Shown here in pieces: positions 56,859-64,000 of a DNA stretch of 64,000 nt. The stretch's first letter is position 1; every line of letters starts with the position of its first letter. A program made the position numbers and the translations under genes. Source of the stretch: DASSKA01 sp963839365 (lineage in GTDB: Bacteria; Actinomycetota; Actinomycetes; Propionibacteriales; Nocardioidaceae). Below the pieces are notes generated by a model. It ran no database searches. It was not told the origin of the DNA and was given only the letters and a program-made list of their open reading frames with translations. The stretch spans positions 310,001-374,000 of the forward strand of contig CAWIUT010000001.1 of NCBI GenBank assembly GCA_963839365.1, in the 5' to 3' direction.

Positions 56859-57446
56859 TCAGTTCTGCGTGGCGTCGGCGGGGCGGGTGGACACCCACGC
56901 CAGCTCACCGGGCTGGCGGCGCAGCACCCGCATCCACAGCCGCTCCGGGTCGCCGCTGAACGGGTCGGTGGCCAGCGCCGGTACGACGTACCAGGAGCCC
57001 TCCTCGACCTCGGTCTCCAGCTGGGAGGCCCCCCACCCGGCGTACCCGGCGAACACCCGCATCCCCGACACCGCGGACCCGAGCAGCTCGGCCGGGGTGT
57101 CGAGGTCGACGATGCCCACCGCCGACCCGGTGTCCTCGAACAGCGCGCGGAAGCCGACGGGCTCCTCCTCCGAGCCGGGCGGCAGCAGCGCCACCGCCAG
57201 CGCCGAGTCGGTGCTCACCGGCCCGCCGTGGAACAGCACTCCGGGTTTGGCGACGTGCTCGGCCCAGTCGGGCAGCACCTCACCCACCGGGACCGGGGAC
57301 GGACGGTTCAGCACCACCCCGAGCGAGCCGTTCTCGTCGTGGTCGAGCACGAGCACCACGGTGCGGTCGAAGTTCGGGTCGACCAGCGCCGGGGTGGCCA
57401 CCAGCAGCACACCGGCCCGGAGCGTGAGCCCCTGGGCCTCAGGCAC
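56859..57446 (-). CDS. YqgE/AlgH family protein
   Basis: 195 residues. Diagnostic blocks are GVLLVATPALVDPNFDRTVVLVLDHDENGSLGVVLNRP (near 13-50), FHGGPVSTDSALAVALL, and VFAGYAGWGASQLETEVEEGSWYVVPA. The family (UPF0301) is conserved but its biochemical role is unclear. GTG start overlaps the malic enzyme stop by 8 bp, so both are in one operon. Confidence 0.93.
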   Translation of the reverse strand: MPEAQGLTLRAGVLLVATPALVDPNFDRTVVLVLDHDENGSLGVVLNRPSPVPVGEVLPDWAEHVAKPGVLFHGGPVSTDSALAVALLPPGSEEEPVGFRALFEDTGSAVGIVDLDTPAELLGSAVSGMRVFAGYAGWGASQLETEVEEGSWYVVPALATDPFSGDPERLWMRVLRRQPGELAWVSTRPADATQN

Positions 57447-58884
57447 GGCCACCCGCCGCCCCGGCCGGCACCCCGTCGACCTTGGCGGCCACCTGCCCGC
57501 TCTTCTCCGCCGCCGCGCGGACCGCGGTCGCCACCGACGAGTGCACGTCGGCATGGAAGACGCTGGGGATGATGTAGTTCGCGTTCAGCTCCTCCGCGCT
57601 GACCGTGGAGGCGATCGCGTGCGCGGCAGCGACGAGGATCGAGTCGTCGATGGTCACCGCGGACGCGTCCAGCAGCCCGCGGAACACTCCCGGGAAGGCG
57701 AGCACGTTGTTGATCTGGTTGGGATAGTCCGAGCGTCCCGTGGCCACCACCGCCGCGTGCCGGCGCGCCGCCAGCGGGTCGACCTCCGGCTCGGGGTTGG
57801 CCAGGGCGAACACGATCGCGTCGTCGGCCATCGTGGCGATGTCCTCGCCGCTCAGCAGGTTCGGCGCGGACACCCCGATGAAGACGTCGGCGCCGGCCAG
57901 CGCGTCCCGCAGCCCGCCGGTGCGACCGCTCTTGTTGGTGGCCTCGGCGAGCCACCGCAGCGACTCGTGCAGCCCGGGGCGGTCCCGATGAATGACGCCG
58001 TCGACGTCGGCGACCACGACGTCCTCCACTCCCGCGGCGAGCAGCACGCGGAGGATCGCCGAGCCCGCCGCGCCGGCGCCCGACATCACCACCCGCACCG
58101 AGCTCATGGTCTTGCCGACCACCCGCAGCGCGTTGGTGAGCGCCGCGAGCACCACGATCGCGGTGCCGTGCTGGTCGTCGTGGAAGACCGGGATGTCGAG
58201 CACCTCCCGCAACCGGGCCTCGATCTCGAAGCAGCGGGGGGCGGAGATGTCCTCCAGGTTGATGCCGGCGAAGCCAGGCGCGACCGCCCGCACGATCGCG
58301 ACGATCTCGTCGCTGTCCTGGGTGTCCAGGCACAGCGGCCACGCGTCGATGCCGGCGAAGCGCTTGAACAGCGCGGCCTTGCCCTCCATCACCGGCAGCG
58401 CCGCAGCAGGACCGATGTTGCCGAGTCCGAGCACCGCGGAGCCGTCGGTGACCACGGCCACCGCGTTCCGCTTCACGGTGAGCCGGCGGGCGTCGACGGG
58501 GTTGGCGGCGATCGCCTCGCACACCCGGGCCACCCCGGGCGTGTAGACCATGGACAGGTCGTCGCGGTTGCGGATCGGGTGCTTCGAGGCCATCTCGATG
58601 GTGCCGCCGAGGTGCATCAAGAAGGTGCGGTCGGACACCTTGTGCACCGCCACGCCCTCCAAGGCCCGCAACGACTCCACGATCCGGTCCGCATGACCGG
58701 TGTCGGAGGCCGCACAGGTGACGTCGATGCGCAGCCGGTCGTGACCGGACGCGGTCACGTCCAAGGCGGTGACGATCCCGCCGCAGCTCTCCACGGCCTG
58801 GGTGAGCTGGCTGATCGCCGTGCCCCCGGCGGGCAGCTCGAGACGGACGGTGATCGAGTACGAGATGCTCGGTTGCGAAGCCAC
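57439..58884 (-). CDS. NAD(P)-dependent malic enzyme with ACT domain
   Basis: 481 residues. The N-terminal ~80 residues form an ACT-like regulatory domain (ITVRLELPAGGTAISQLTQAVESCGG). The catalytic part has VYTPGVARVC, AVVTDGSAVLGLGNIGPAAALPVMEGKAALFK, IPVFHDDQHGTAIVVLAAL and the dinucleotide loop SGAGAAGSAIL. It decarboxylates malate to pyruvate with CO2 release and feeds acetyl-CoA and NADPH. The ACT part suggests allosteric control. Confidence 0.95.
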   Translation of the reverse strand: MASQPSISYSITVRLELPAGGTAISQLTQAVESCGGIVTALDVTASGHDRLRIDVTCAASDTGHADRIVESLRALEGVAVHKVSDRTFLMHLGGTIEMASKHPIRNRDDLSMVYTPGVARVCEAIAANPVDARRLTVKRNAVAVVTDGSAVLGLGNIGPAAALPVMEGKAALFKRFAGIDAWPLCLDTQDSDEIVAIVRAVAPGFAGINLEDISAPRCFEIEARLREVLDIPVFHDDQHGTAIVVLAALTNALRVVGKTMSSVRVVMSGAGAAGSAILRVLLAAGVEDVVVADVDGVIHRDRPGLHESLRWLAEATNKSGRTGGLRDALAGADVFIGVSAPNLLSGEDIATMADDAIVFALANPEPEVDPLAARRHAAVVATGRSDYPNQINNVLAFPGVFRGLLDASAVTIDDSILVAAAHAIASTVSAEELNANYIIPSVFHADVHSSVATAVRAAAEKSGQVAAKVDGVPAGAAGGRA

Positions 58885-58920
58885 GGGCTCATCGTGCCAT
58901 GGACGCCGCCTCCCGCGTCG

Positions 58921-59385
58921 TCAGGCAGCCGCGTGCAGCCCGCCCCTGGCCTGCTGCTCGATGCGTTGCCCGAGCACGACCGCACGGGGGTCGCCTGGAG
59001 CGGCCAGACCGGCCATCGCCGCCAACAGCTCACGGTCCTTGCGCGCCGCGGTGGCGAGCGCCGCGCGCTCGGTCTCGTCGGCCGGCTGCGCGATGCGAGC
59101 GTCCAGGATCGCCCGGACGCCCGGCAGCGCCTCGGCCGTGCGCCGCCAGGCGGCGCGGACCGCTGCCTCCGGATCGCCGTGGTCGTGCTGCAAGGCCTGC
59201 TCGATCGCGCCGGACAACCGGGTGTGCCAGCGCAGCTGGAGGGCGCCGATGAGGTCGAGGTCGTCCCTGAACACCTCGGCGACACCTGGCAGGTCGGTGG
59301 GGAGTACGCCGTCGCAGCGCCGGTCCACCGCCTGCACGACGGCACGCAGCACCGGACCGCGCCGATGCCGAAGCTCGCGGGCCAT
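58921..59385 (-). CDS. Helical protein of unknown function next to TetR
   Basis: 154 residues, entirely helical by pattern (VLRAVVQAVDRRCDGVL, LDLIGALQLRWHTRLSGAIEQAL, DETERAALATAARKDRELLAAM). Cytoplasmic, no membrane segment. An AAAGGAG site precedes the ATG. It is divergent from the TetR gene across a pair of operator-like repeats, so it is the likely TetR target. I do not recognise a family. Confidence 0.7.
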   Translation of the reverse strand: MARELRHRRGPVLRAVVQAVDRRCDGVLPTDLPGVAEVFRDDLDLIGALQLRWHTRLSGAIEQALQHDHGDPEAAVRAAWRRTAEALPGVRAILDARIAQPADETERAALATAARKDRELLAAMAGLAAPGDPRAVVLGQRIEQQARGGLHAAA

Positions 59386-59403
59386 CGTCTGCTCCTTTCT
59401 CAC

Positions 59404-59447
59404 ATACCTTCGGTACGTACTAAGAGTATGTCCAGTACTTCCGGTAT
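59404..59447. promoter_or_regulatory. Paired inverted TetR operator sites
   Basis: ATACC-TTCGG-TAC (59404-59416) and, on the opposite strand, ATACC-GGAAG-TAC (59435-59447) form an inverted pair 18 bp apart. They lie in the gap between the TetR gene and its divergent neighbour, as expected for a dimeric repressor binding twice. Confidence 0.55.
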
Positions 59448-59569
59448 CCAAACCTGGACCGATGTGGTCCTGACCACGCCGCCCCGCGCCCCCGTCACCC
59501 CGGGCCGCGCCGACCGGTCACCCGGAGCGCGGGCCGCGAATCGCGTGACCTGCGACATATGCTCGGGGA

Positions 59570-60223
59570 ATGACCAAGCTGGTGAACGGGTCGCGCAGGC
59601 AGGAGTACTCCGCATCCACGAAACGGGCGCTCGTCGACGTGGCGCAGCGGCGGTTCACCGAGCAGGGCTACGCCGGCACCAGCCTGGACGAGATCGTGGC
59701 CGGCGCCCGGGTGACCAAGGGAGCCCTCTACCACCACTTCAGCGGCAAGCAGGCGCTCTTCGAGGCGGTCTTCGACCGGGTGGAGGACCAGGCCACCCGA
59801 GCGATCCGCGCCGCCGTGCACGACACCGCGGACCCCTGGGACAAGGCCCTGTCGGGGCTGCGCGCCTTCCTGGCCGTGGTCCAGGAGCCCGGCTACCGGC
59901 GGATCGTGATCCAGGAGGGCCCCGCGGTGCTCGGCTACGAGCGGTTCCGAGAGCAGGAGGAGCGCTCCACCTACGGCATCGTGGCCGAGATCGTCGCCTC
60001 GGTGCTGTCACGCTACGAGCTCGAGCAGACCATGATCGACACCTTCAGCCGGGTGTTCTTCGGGGCGCTGTCCGCCGCCGGAGCGGCGGTCTCCTCCGCC
60101 GAGGACACCGTGCGCGCCAGCGCCGAGGTGGAGGCGGCAGTCGGCTTCATCCTGGCCGGACTGCGGCAGCAGGCCGAGGCCGGTGTCACGCTGCCCGGAC
60201 CCGGGGAGCTGCCGCACTCCTGA
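59570..60223 (+). CDS. TetR-family regulator
   Basis: 217 residues. Helix-turn-helix: TSLDEIVAGARVTKGALYHHFSGKQALFEAVFDRVE (about 38-73). The C-terminal domain is TetR_C_13-like (YRRIVIQEGPAVLGYERFREQE). TATGCT sits 6 nt before the ATG. It faces the helical protein gene across paired operators and probably represses it and itself. Confidence 0.92.
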   Translation: MTKLVNGSRRQEYSASTKRALVDVAQRRFTEQGYAGTSLDEIVAGARVTKGALYHHFSGKQALFEAVFDRVEDQATRAIRAAVHDTADPWDKALSGLRAFLAVVQEPGYRRIVIQEGPAVLGYERFREQEERSTYGIVAEIVASVLSRYELEQTMIDTFSRVFFGALSAAGAAVSSAEDTVRASAEVEAAVGFILAGLRQQAEAGVTLPGPGELPHS

Positions 60224-60253
60224 CCCGACGGGCCAGGGGCACCGGGCCGGCGG

Positions 60254-61318
60254 CTACTTGGTGATCTGCACCGATCCCCCGTTCGCGGGGACCAGCTCGA
60301 TCCAGACGTGCCCGGGCGGCAGGCTGAGCTTGCCGCCGGCCGTCTTGAGGCCGACGGTCGCGTTCAGGCCGTGCTTGACCCAGGTGGCGCGCACCACCCG
60401 ACCACCATGGAAGACCATGGCCTGCCCCTGCCCGGTGAAGTCCGCCTCCGGGACGGGGTTGCCGGCCGGGTCGAGGTAGCCGGCGTTGCCCTCGTGCACC
60501 CGTAGCACCAGCACGGTGTCCGGGGTGAACCGGTCGCCCTGGGCGGCGTTGCTGTCCAGGTTGAGGTAGTGGCCGGCGTGGTACTTCCAGCTGGTGGTGT
60601 GCCCGCCGGAGAACACCGCTTTGAGGCCCTTGGCGGCCCGGCCGGACGGGAAGTCTCGCGGTGAGCCCCACGGCAGGTAGTCCGCCGGACGCCCGCGCGA
60701 CTTCAGGTGGTGGGCCAGCACGCGCAGGTGCATGAACAGGTTGTACGGCGCGGGACGGCTGTTGTCCCGGAAGTAGCCCGGGGCCCCCTCGGTGTAGGTG
60801 GTGATGTGCGCGTTCCGCACCCGCCGGATGGTCGGTGGCGCTCCCCCGCTGGCCACCAGGGCGGCCTTCTCCGGCTTGACGATGCCGATGTCCGTGGCCC
60901 GGAACGAGCGGACCGGCCCGACCAGCTTGGGGATGTGCGAGTAGTAGAAGACCGCCAGCCGGGTGGAGCCGCCCTCCACCAGCTCCTCGCTGACCATGTT
61001 GGCCTGTTTCAGGCCGATCTGCGGGCGACTGGAGGCGGTGTTGTCGATCTTGACGATCATCACCGGGTGCTTGGGAGCCGGCCCGCTGGCCGGGAGCCCG
61101 GTGAGCGGCCACTGCCCGGACAGCACCGAGCTGCCCGCCGTGCTCTGGGCCGAGGGGCTCGGGCTCTGCGGAGCCTTCGCGGCGGGGGTGGACCCGCCTC
61201 CGCCACTGCACCCGGCCAGCGCGAGGCTACCCGCCAACGCGGCGACCACCAGGCCCCGCGGGCGGAGGCGGCGGCGCAGGGGCAGGCCGGGGCGAAGACC
61301 TAGCGAGGCAGTGGGCAT
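60254..61318 (-). CDS. DUF3048 lipoprotein
   Basis: 354 residues. Lipobox LALAGC near 33-38 predicts lipid anchoring after export. After a Ser/Pro/Ala linker the DUF3048 N and C domains follow: MIVKIDNTASSRPQIGLKQANMVSEELVEGGSTRLAVFYYS and the C-terminal VWIELVPANGGSVQITK. YerB-like; role unknown, perhaps envelope maintenance. Precedes the NlpC/P60 hydrolase gene on the same strand further upstream. Confidence 0.92.
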   Translation of the reverse strand: MPTASLGLRPGLPLRRRLRPRGLVVAALAGSLALAGCSGGGGSTPAAKAPQSPSPSAQSTAGSSVLSGQWPLTGLPASGPAPKHPVMIVKIDNTASSRPQIGLKQANMVSEELVEGGSTRLAVFYYSHIPKLVGPVRSFRATDIGIVKPEKAALVASGGAPPTIRRVRNAHITTYTEGAPGYFRDNSRPAPYNLFMHLRVLAHHLKSRGRPADYLPWGSPRDFPSGRAAKGLKAVFSGGHTTSWKYHAGHYLNLDSNAAQGDRFTPDTVLVLRVHEGNAGYLDPAGNPVPEADFTGQGQAMVFHGGRVVRATWVKHGLNATVGLKTAGGKLSLPPGHVWIELVPANGGSVQITK

Positions 61319-61397
61319 GGCACAAGTGTGACGGAGGGCCGCGCCCTGCACGGGAGCGACCCTCCGATCGGTGTGTCCTCGAGCACGGGCGGTGCTG

Positions 61398-61895
61398 TCA
61401 GCCCCGCCGCAGCGTGCCGCCGAACCAGTGGTGGCCCCAGATCGGCTCGCGGTGCACCCGGGTCCCGCTGTGCGGGGCGTCGATCATGGTGCGGTGGCCG
61501 TGGTGCCACCCGGAGAAGACGCCCACGTGGTAGACGTTCCGGGCCCGGGCCCGGCCGCTGTAGAAGAAGACGAAGTCGCCGCGGCGCAGGTGGTGCTTGC
61601 CGACCCGGTGCATCCGGCGGGCCTGCCCGGCCGCGGTGCGCGGGATGTGCCGGAAGCCCGCGTGACGGAAGCTGTAGAAGACCAGGCCCGAGCAGTCGAA
61701 GCGGTGCGGGCCGGCGGCGCCGTACCGGTAGGGGTCGCCCTCGTGGTGGCGGGCGATGTCCAGCCCCAGGCCGATCCGGTTGACCCGGCTCATCGCCGAG
61801 GCGGCCGGGGCAAGGGCGAAGAGGCCGGCGACCAGCACGCCGACGAGTGCGAGCGGCAACGCGGCGAGCGTGCGGCCACGAAGAAACACAGGCAT
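61398..61895 (-). CDS. Secreted NlpC/P60 peptidoglycan hydrolase
   Basis: 165 residues. Signal peptide LAALPLALVGVLVAGLFALAPAASA. The catalytic Cys is in HRFDCSGLVFYSF (near 68), His in VYHVGVFSG (near 123) and third residue His in the C-terminal HREPIWGHHW. Cleaves peptide cross-links in the wall (D-Glu–meso-Dap type in the family). It is preceded by a c-di-AMP riboswitch, matching the known control of wall hydrolases by this second messenger. A GGAAAGGG site precedes the ATG. Confidence 0.93.
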   Translation of the reverse strand: MPVFLRGRTLAALPLALVGVLVAGLFALAPAASAMSRVNRIGLGLDIARHHEGDPYRYGAAGPHRFDCSGLVFYSFRHAGFRHIPRTAAGQARRMHRVGKHHLRRGDFVFFYSGRARARNVYHVGVFSGWHHGHRTMIDAPHSGTRVHREPIWGHHWFGGTLRRG

Positions 61896-61910
61896 GACGG
61901 GTTCCCTTTC

Positions 61911-62097
61911 CACGCCTGTGAGGTGAGCTGTCGGGTTGGAGCGGAAAAGGTGCTCCGCCGCAGGCCGGGCGATCCGGGCAGGCGACTTCACCCCGAGCGC
62001 GCCGCGGTCGCGGCACGCAGGAAACGGTGGGTCCCCCACTCCTACCCCAGAGAGTTCGATGACAGGGCCGGACCACGGGCGGGTAGGACTCGGCGTA
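61911..62097 (-). ncRNA. ydaO/yuaA c-di-AMP riboswitch
   Basis: Read on the minus strand, the leader has the ydaO hallmarks in order. TCCTACCC pairs with GGGTAGGA and is followed by GGGGGACCC; next come GGGGTGAAGTCGCC and ACCTTTTCCG; the end is CCGACAGCTCACCTC, and ACGCC near the 5' end closes with GGCGT at the 3' end. This is the class that turns off wall-hydrolase genes when c-di-AMP is high. It lies 16 nt before the NlpC/P60 start. Based on pattern, not a covariance search. Confidence 0.85.
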
Positions 62098-62330
62098 CCC
62101 ACGGCCGGGATGCAGTTGTATGCCCCCTACGCGCCGTGCGCCCCCCCAAGGGCGGACCCGAGCGCTTCGAGAGCAAAGAAACGATAAGCAGACTTCGGCG
62201 GTTAATTCCACCCGGTCTGGATAAATCGCGCTGGCATCGGGCCCCGAGAGACGATTCCCGCGAGGAGCCGGGCGCTAACGCGAGAAAGGTCACACCCCTC
62301 GCTGCACGACGCCTGCCGACGGGCGGCGGC
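62098..62330. other. Intergenic leader and promoter zone of the riboswitch transcript
   Basis: No gene seen. It must hold the promoter for the NlpC/P60 leader on the minus strand; no hexamer pair stands out. A run of seven C's (62142-62148) and TTAATTCCACC near 62203 are the only notable features. Confidence 0.5.
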
Positions 62331-63086
62331 TCAGATCTTGGCGCCGCCGTCGACGTACAACGTCTGGCCGGTGATGTAGGAGGCCTCGTCGCTGCACAAG
62401 AACGCCACCGCGGTGGCGATGTCCTCGGGGTAGCCGACCCGGCGCACCGGGTTCATCTGGGCTGCGCCCTGCCGGAGCTCCTCGGGGTCCATCCCGAGGC
62501 GCTGCGCGGTGGCGTCGGTCATGTCGCTGACCACGAAACCCGGTGCCACCGCATTGACGTTGATGCCGAACGGGCCGAGCTCGAGGGCGAGGGTGCGGGT
62601 GAGCCCCTGGAGGCCCATCTTGGCCGCGGAGTAGTTGGCCTGGCCGCGGTTGCCGAGCGCGGAGACGCTGGACAGGCTCACGATCTTGCCGTACTTCTGC
62701 TCGACCATGTGCTTCTGCGCGGCACGGCTCATCAGGAACGAGCCGCGAAGGTGCACGTTCATCACCGTGTCCCAGTCTTCCTCGGACATCTTGAACAGCA
62801 GGTTGTCGCGGGTCACCCCGGCGTTGTTGACCAGGATGTCGAAGCGCCCCAGCTCGGCGACCACACGGCTCACCGCCGCGTCCACCGAGGCCGAGTCGGA
62901 GACGTCGCAGGCGACCCCCAGCGCCTTCTCGGCGCCCAGGCCCTGTGCCGAGGCGGATGCCGCCTGCTCGTCGAGGTCGAGCACTGCGACGGCCGCGCCT
63001 TCCTGCGCGAACCGCTTGGCGGTGGCTGCTCCGATGCCGCGAGCGGCTCCGGTCACCACGGCGACACGTCCGGCGAATCGGCTCAT
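62331..63086 (-). CDS. fabG: 3-oxoacyl-[ACP] reductase-like SDR
   Basis: 251 residues. TGAARGIG (12-19) binds NADP; NNAG near 89 and YSAAK with Ser in SLSSVSALG complete the active site. NVNAVAPGFVVSDMT and the end ITGQTLYVDGG are standard for FabG. It reduces beta-ketoacyl-ACP/CoA; this copy is likely an acetoacetyl-CoA or fatty-acid reductase. Stand-alone. Confidence 0.93.
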   Translation of the reverse strand: MSRFAGRVAVVTGAARGIGAATAKRFAQEGAAVAVLDLDEQAASASAQGLGAEKALGVACDVSDSASVDAAVSRVVAELGRFDILVNNAGVTRDNLLFKMSEEDWDTVMNVHLRGSFLMSRAAQKHMVEQKYGKIVSLSSVSALGNRGQANYSAAKMGLQGLTRTLALELGPFGINVNAVAPGFVVSDMTDATAQRLGMDPEELRQGAAQMNPVRRVGYPEDIATAVAFLCSDEASYITGQTLYVDGGAKI

Positions 63087-63171
63087 CTCACGCTCCTCCC
63101 GGGCCGCTGGCCCATGCTTCGGTCGGGGGTCTCACTCTAGTGAGACCGGGGGGCCTCGCAGGCGCGACCCC

Positions 63172-63591
63172 TCAGCCCCCGGCCAGCGCCGCCCGGATCC
63201 GCGCGGCGTACGCCTCGGCCTCGTCGGGGTCGGCGTACTTGGTACGCGGCCAGAAGAATCCCCGCAACCCATCCCCCTTGGTGCGAGGCACGACGTGCAG
63301 GTGCAGATGCGGCACGCTCTGGCTGACGGTGTTGTTCATGGCCACGAACGACCCCTGGGCGCCGAGGCCCCGCACCATGGCGTCGGCCAGCCGCTGCGCC
63401 GCGGCCAGCAACGGGTCGCGCAGCGCCGCCGGCAGCTCCGGAAGCGTGACGACGTGCTCGCGCGGCACGAGCAGCACGTGGCCCTTGAAAACCGGCCGGT
63501 GGTCCAGGAACCCGACGGTGTGCTCGTCACGCAGCACGACCGGGGCGTCGACCTGGCCGGCGACGATCCGGCAGAAGAGGCAGTCCGCCAT
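63172..63591 (-). CDS. HIT-family protein (nucleotide hydrolase)
   Basis: 139 residues. The histidine triad HLHLHVVPR is near 96-101; N-terminal CLFCRIVAG is the usual Cys pair of HINT-type proteins that bind zinc. It hydrolyses AMP-lysine, AMP-NH2 or dinucleotide polyphosphates. The Cys pair also supports the HINT branch. Confidence 0.93.
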   Translation of the reverse strand: MADCLFCRIVAGQVDAPVVLRDEHTVGFLDHRPVFKGHVLLVPREHVVTLPELPAALRDPLLAAAQRLADAMVRGLGAQGSFVAMNNTVSQSVPHLHLHVVPRTKGDGLRGFFWPRTKYADPDEAEAYAARIRAALAGG

Positions 63592-63630
63592 CCAAGCACC
63601 CTATCCGGGGGGGCACTCGCGAGCCGGCCA

Positions 63631-64000
63631 TCACTCCGGCGGGACGCCGGAGATCCTGCTCAGCGCGAACCGGTCCAGGTTGGTACGCGCCGGGTGCGCC
63701 CGCCCCGCGGGGCCGCGGGCGAACGCCCGGAGCACGTTGGCGGTCACCCTCCGGGCGAACCGCTCGGTCGCCCGGGACACGGTGACGACGCCGCAGCTGC
63801 GGTGCAGCGCGCAGGTCCAGCGAAGCGTGCCCGCGTTGAACACGCCCGCCCCCGACGTGGTCGTGTAGTACACCGACTGGGAGCTGGTCGGCTTCCCCCG
63901 GCAGCGGAACCCGCTCGAGGAGAGCACCTGCATGGGCCGGGGCATCGCCGCCGTCGGGTAAACACGGTCCGCCTCGATGCCGACCAGGTGCGGGAACCGG
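63631..64000 (-). CDS. C-terminal part of an N,N-dimethylformamidase-beta-subunit-like protein (5' truncated by window)
   Basis: The frame is open from the window edge to the stop at 63631-63633, giving ~122 residues. GIEADRVYPTAMPRPMQVLSSS, SVYYTTTSGAGVFNAGTLRWTCAL and the end VRRATANVLRAFARGPAGRAHPARTN resemble the C-terminal region of actinobacterial proteins with the DMFase beta-subunit-like domain. The catalytic N-terminal half is outside the window, so enzyme activity cannot be judged. Confidence 0.6.
   Translation of the reverse strand, partial: RFPHLVGIEADRVYPTAAMPRPMQVLSSSGFRCRGKPTSSQSVYYTTTSGAGVFNAGTLRWTCALHRSCGVVTVSRATERFARRVTANVLRAFARGPAGRAHPARTNLDRFALSRISGVPPE

Noticed and set aside
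56869..60264. 1131-codon open frame on the plus strand, the longest in the window
   Set aside because: It runs antisense to YqgE, malic enzyme and the helical protein and then passes through TetR in another frame. Its translation is Arg/Gly/Pro/His-rich without motifs; a GC-rich shadow frame.

Overview
The window is high-GC actinobacterial chromosome. Four things point to Actinomycetota. (1) GTG and TTG starts are frequent, and many genes appear leaderless. (2) The block clpS–DUF2017–mec–cysO–cysM–…–murI–MBL–rph–rdgB, with pncB divergent from clpS, matches the Mycobacterium tuberculosis Rv1330c–Rv1341 neighbourhood as I know it. (3) Actinobacterial families recur: a DUF222/HNH '13E12' endonuclease, DUF3039, HspR, a SigB/SigF-type sigma factor, and an NlpC/P60 enzyme behind a ydaO (c-di-AMP) riboswitch. 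(4) The gene order is ordinary chromosome, with no insertion sequence, prophage or CRISPR array. I cannot fix the genus from sequence alone.

Layout. 0–8.3 kb is an accessory, partly decaying stretch. It holds a DEAD-box RNA helicase, remnants of a RibD/DHFR-like reductase and of an EamA exporter, and a metal-homeostasis run on the minus strand (secreted protein–DoxX–ArsR/SmtB–three CDF-type cation transporters). It ends with a broken response regulator. 8.2–19.7 kb holds small regulators, membrane proteins and several fusions: CGNR regulator/EamA pair, STAS protein, SDR, kinase–aminotransferase fusion, cupin, DCC–GNAT fusion, endonuclease V-like protein, and Hsp20/HspR with a PrmC-related methyltransferase. 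19.9–26.8 kb holds a cupin–SnoaL fusion, DMT transporter, aldo/keto reductase, stress sigma factor, GroES-like protein, DUF3618 protein, peroxiredoxin, tRNA-Leu(UAG), GNAT and quinone-reductase-like protein.

26.8–38.5 kb is the conserved housekeeping core. It covers nucleotide hygiene and RNA processing (nucleosidase, rdgB, rph, MBL), peptidoglycan (murI), a PRPP-synthetase homologue, a PlsC-like acyltransferase, CysO-dependent cysteine synthesis (mec–cysO–cysM), proteolysis (clpS), NAD salvage (pncB, pncA) and an acyl-CoA synthetase. 38.5–53.7 kb carries tyrosine-degradation steps (fumarylacetoacetase; 4-hydroxyphenylpyruvate dioxygenase between regulators), an AurF-like oxygenase under TetR control, two MarR systems, the HNH gene, a sedolisin and an anti-sigma/sensor protein. 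53.7–64 kb holds a SF2 helicase operon with a secreted metalloprotease, YqgE, malic enzyme, TetR, DUF3048 lipoprotein, NlpC/P60 with its riboswitch, FabG, HIT and the end of a dimethylformamidase-like protein.

I see no single obviously new defence or secretion system. The most promising oddities are: a CysO carrier with a 12-residue tail beyond its di-glycine next to a JAMM protease; a DCC–GNAT fusion; an endonuclease V homologue lacking two of three catalytic acids; a secreted M43 protease translationally coupled between DUF3039 and a helicase; and a repeated TANNNT–6–8 nt–RTG arrangement suggesting widespread leaderless transcription. All functions are inferred from motifs and family knowledge; no searches were run.
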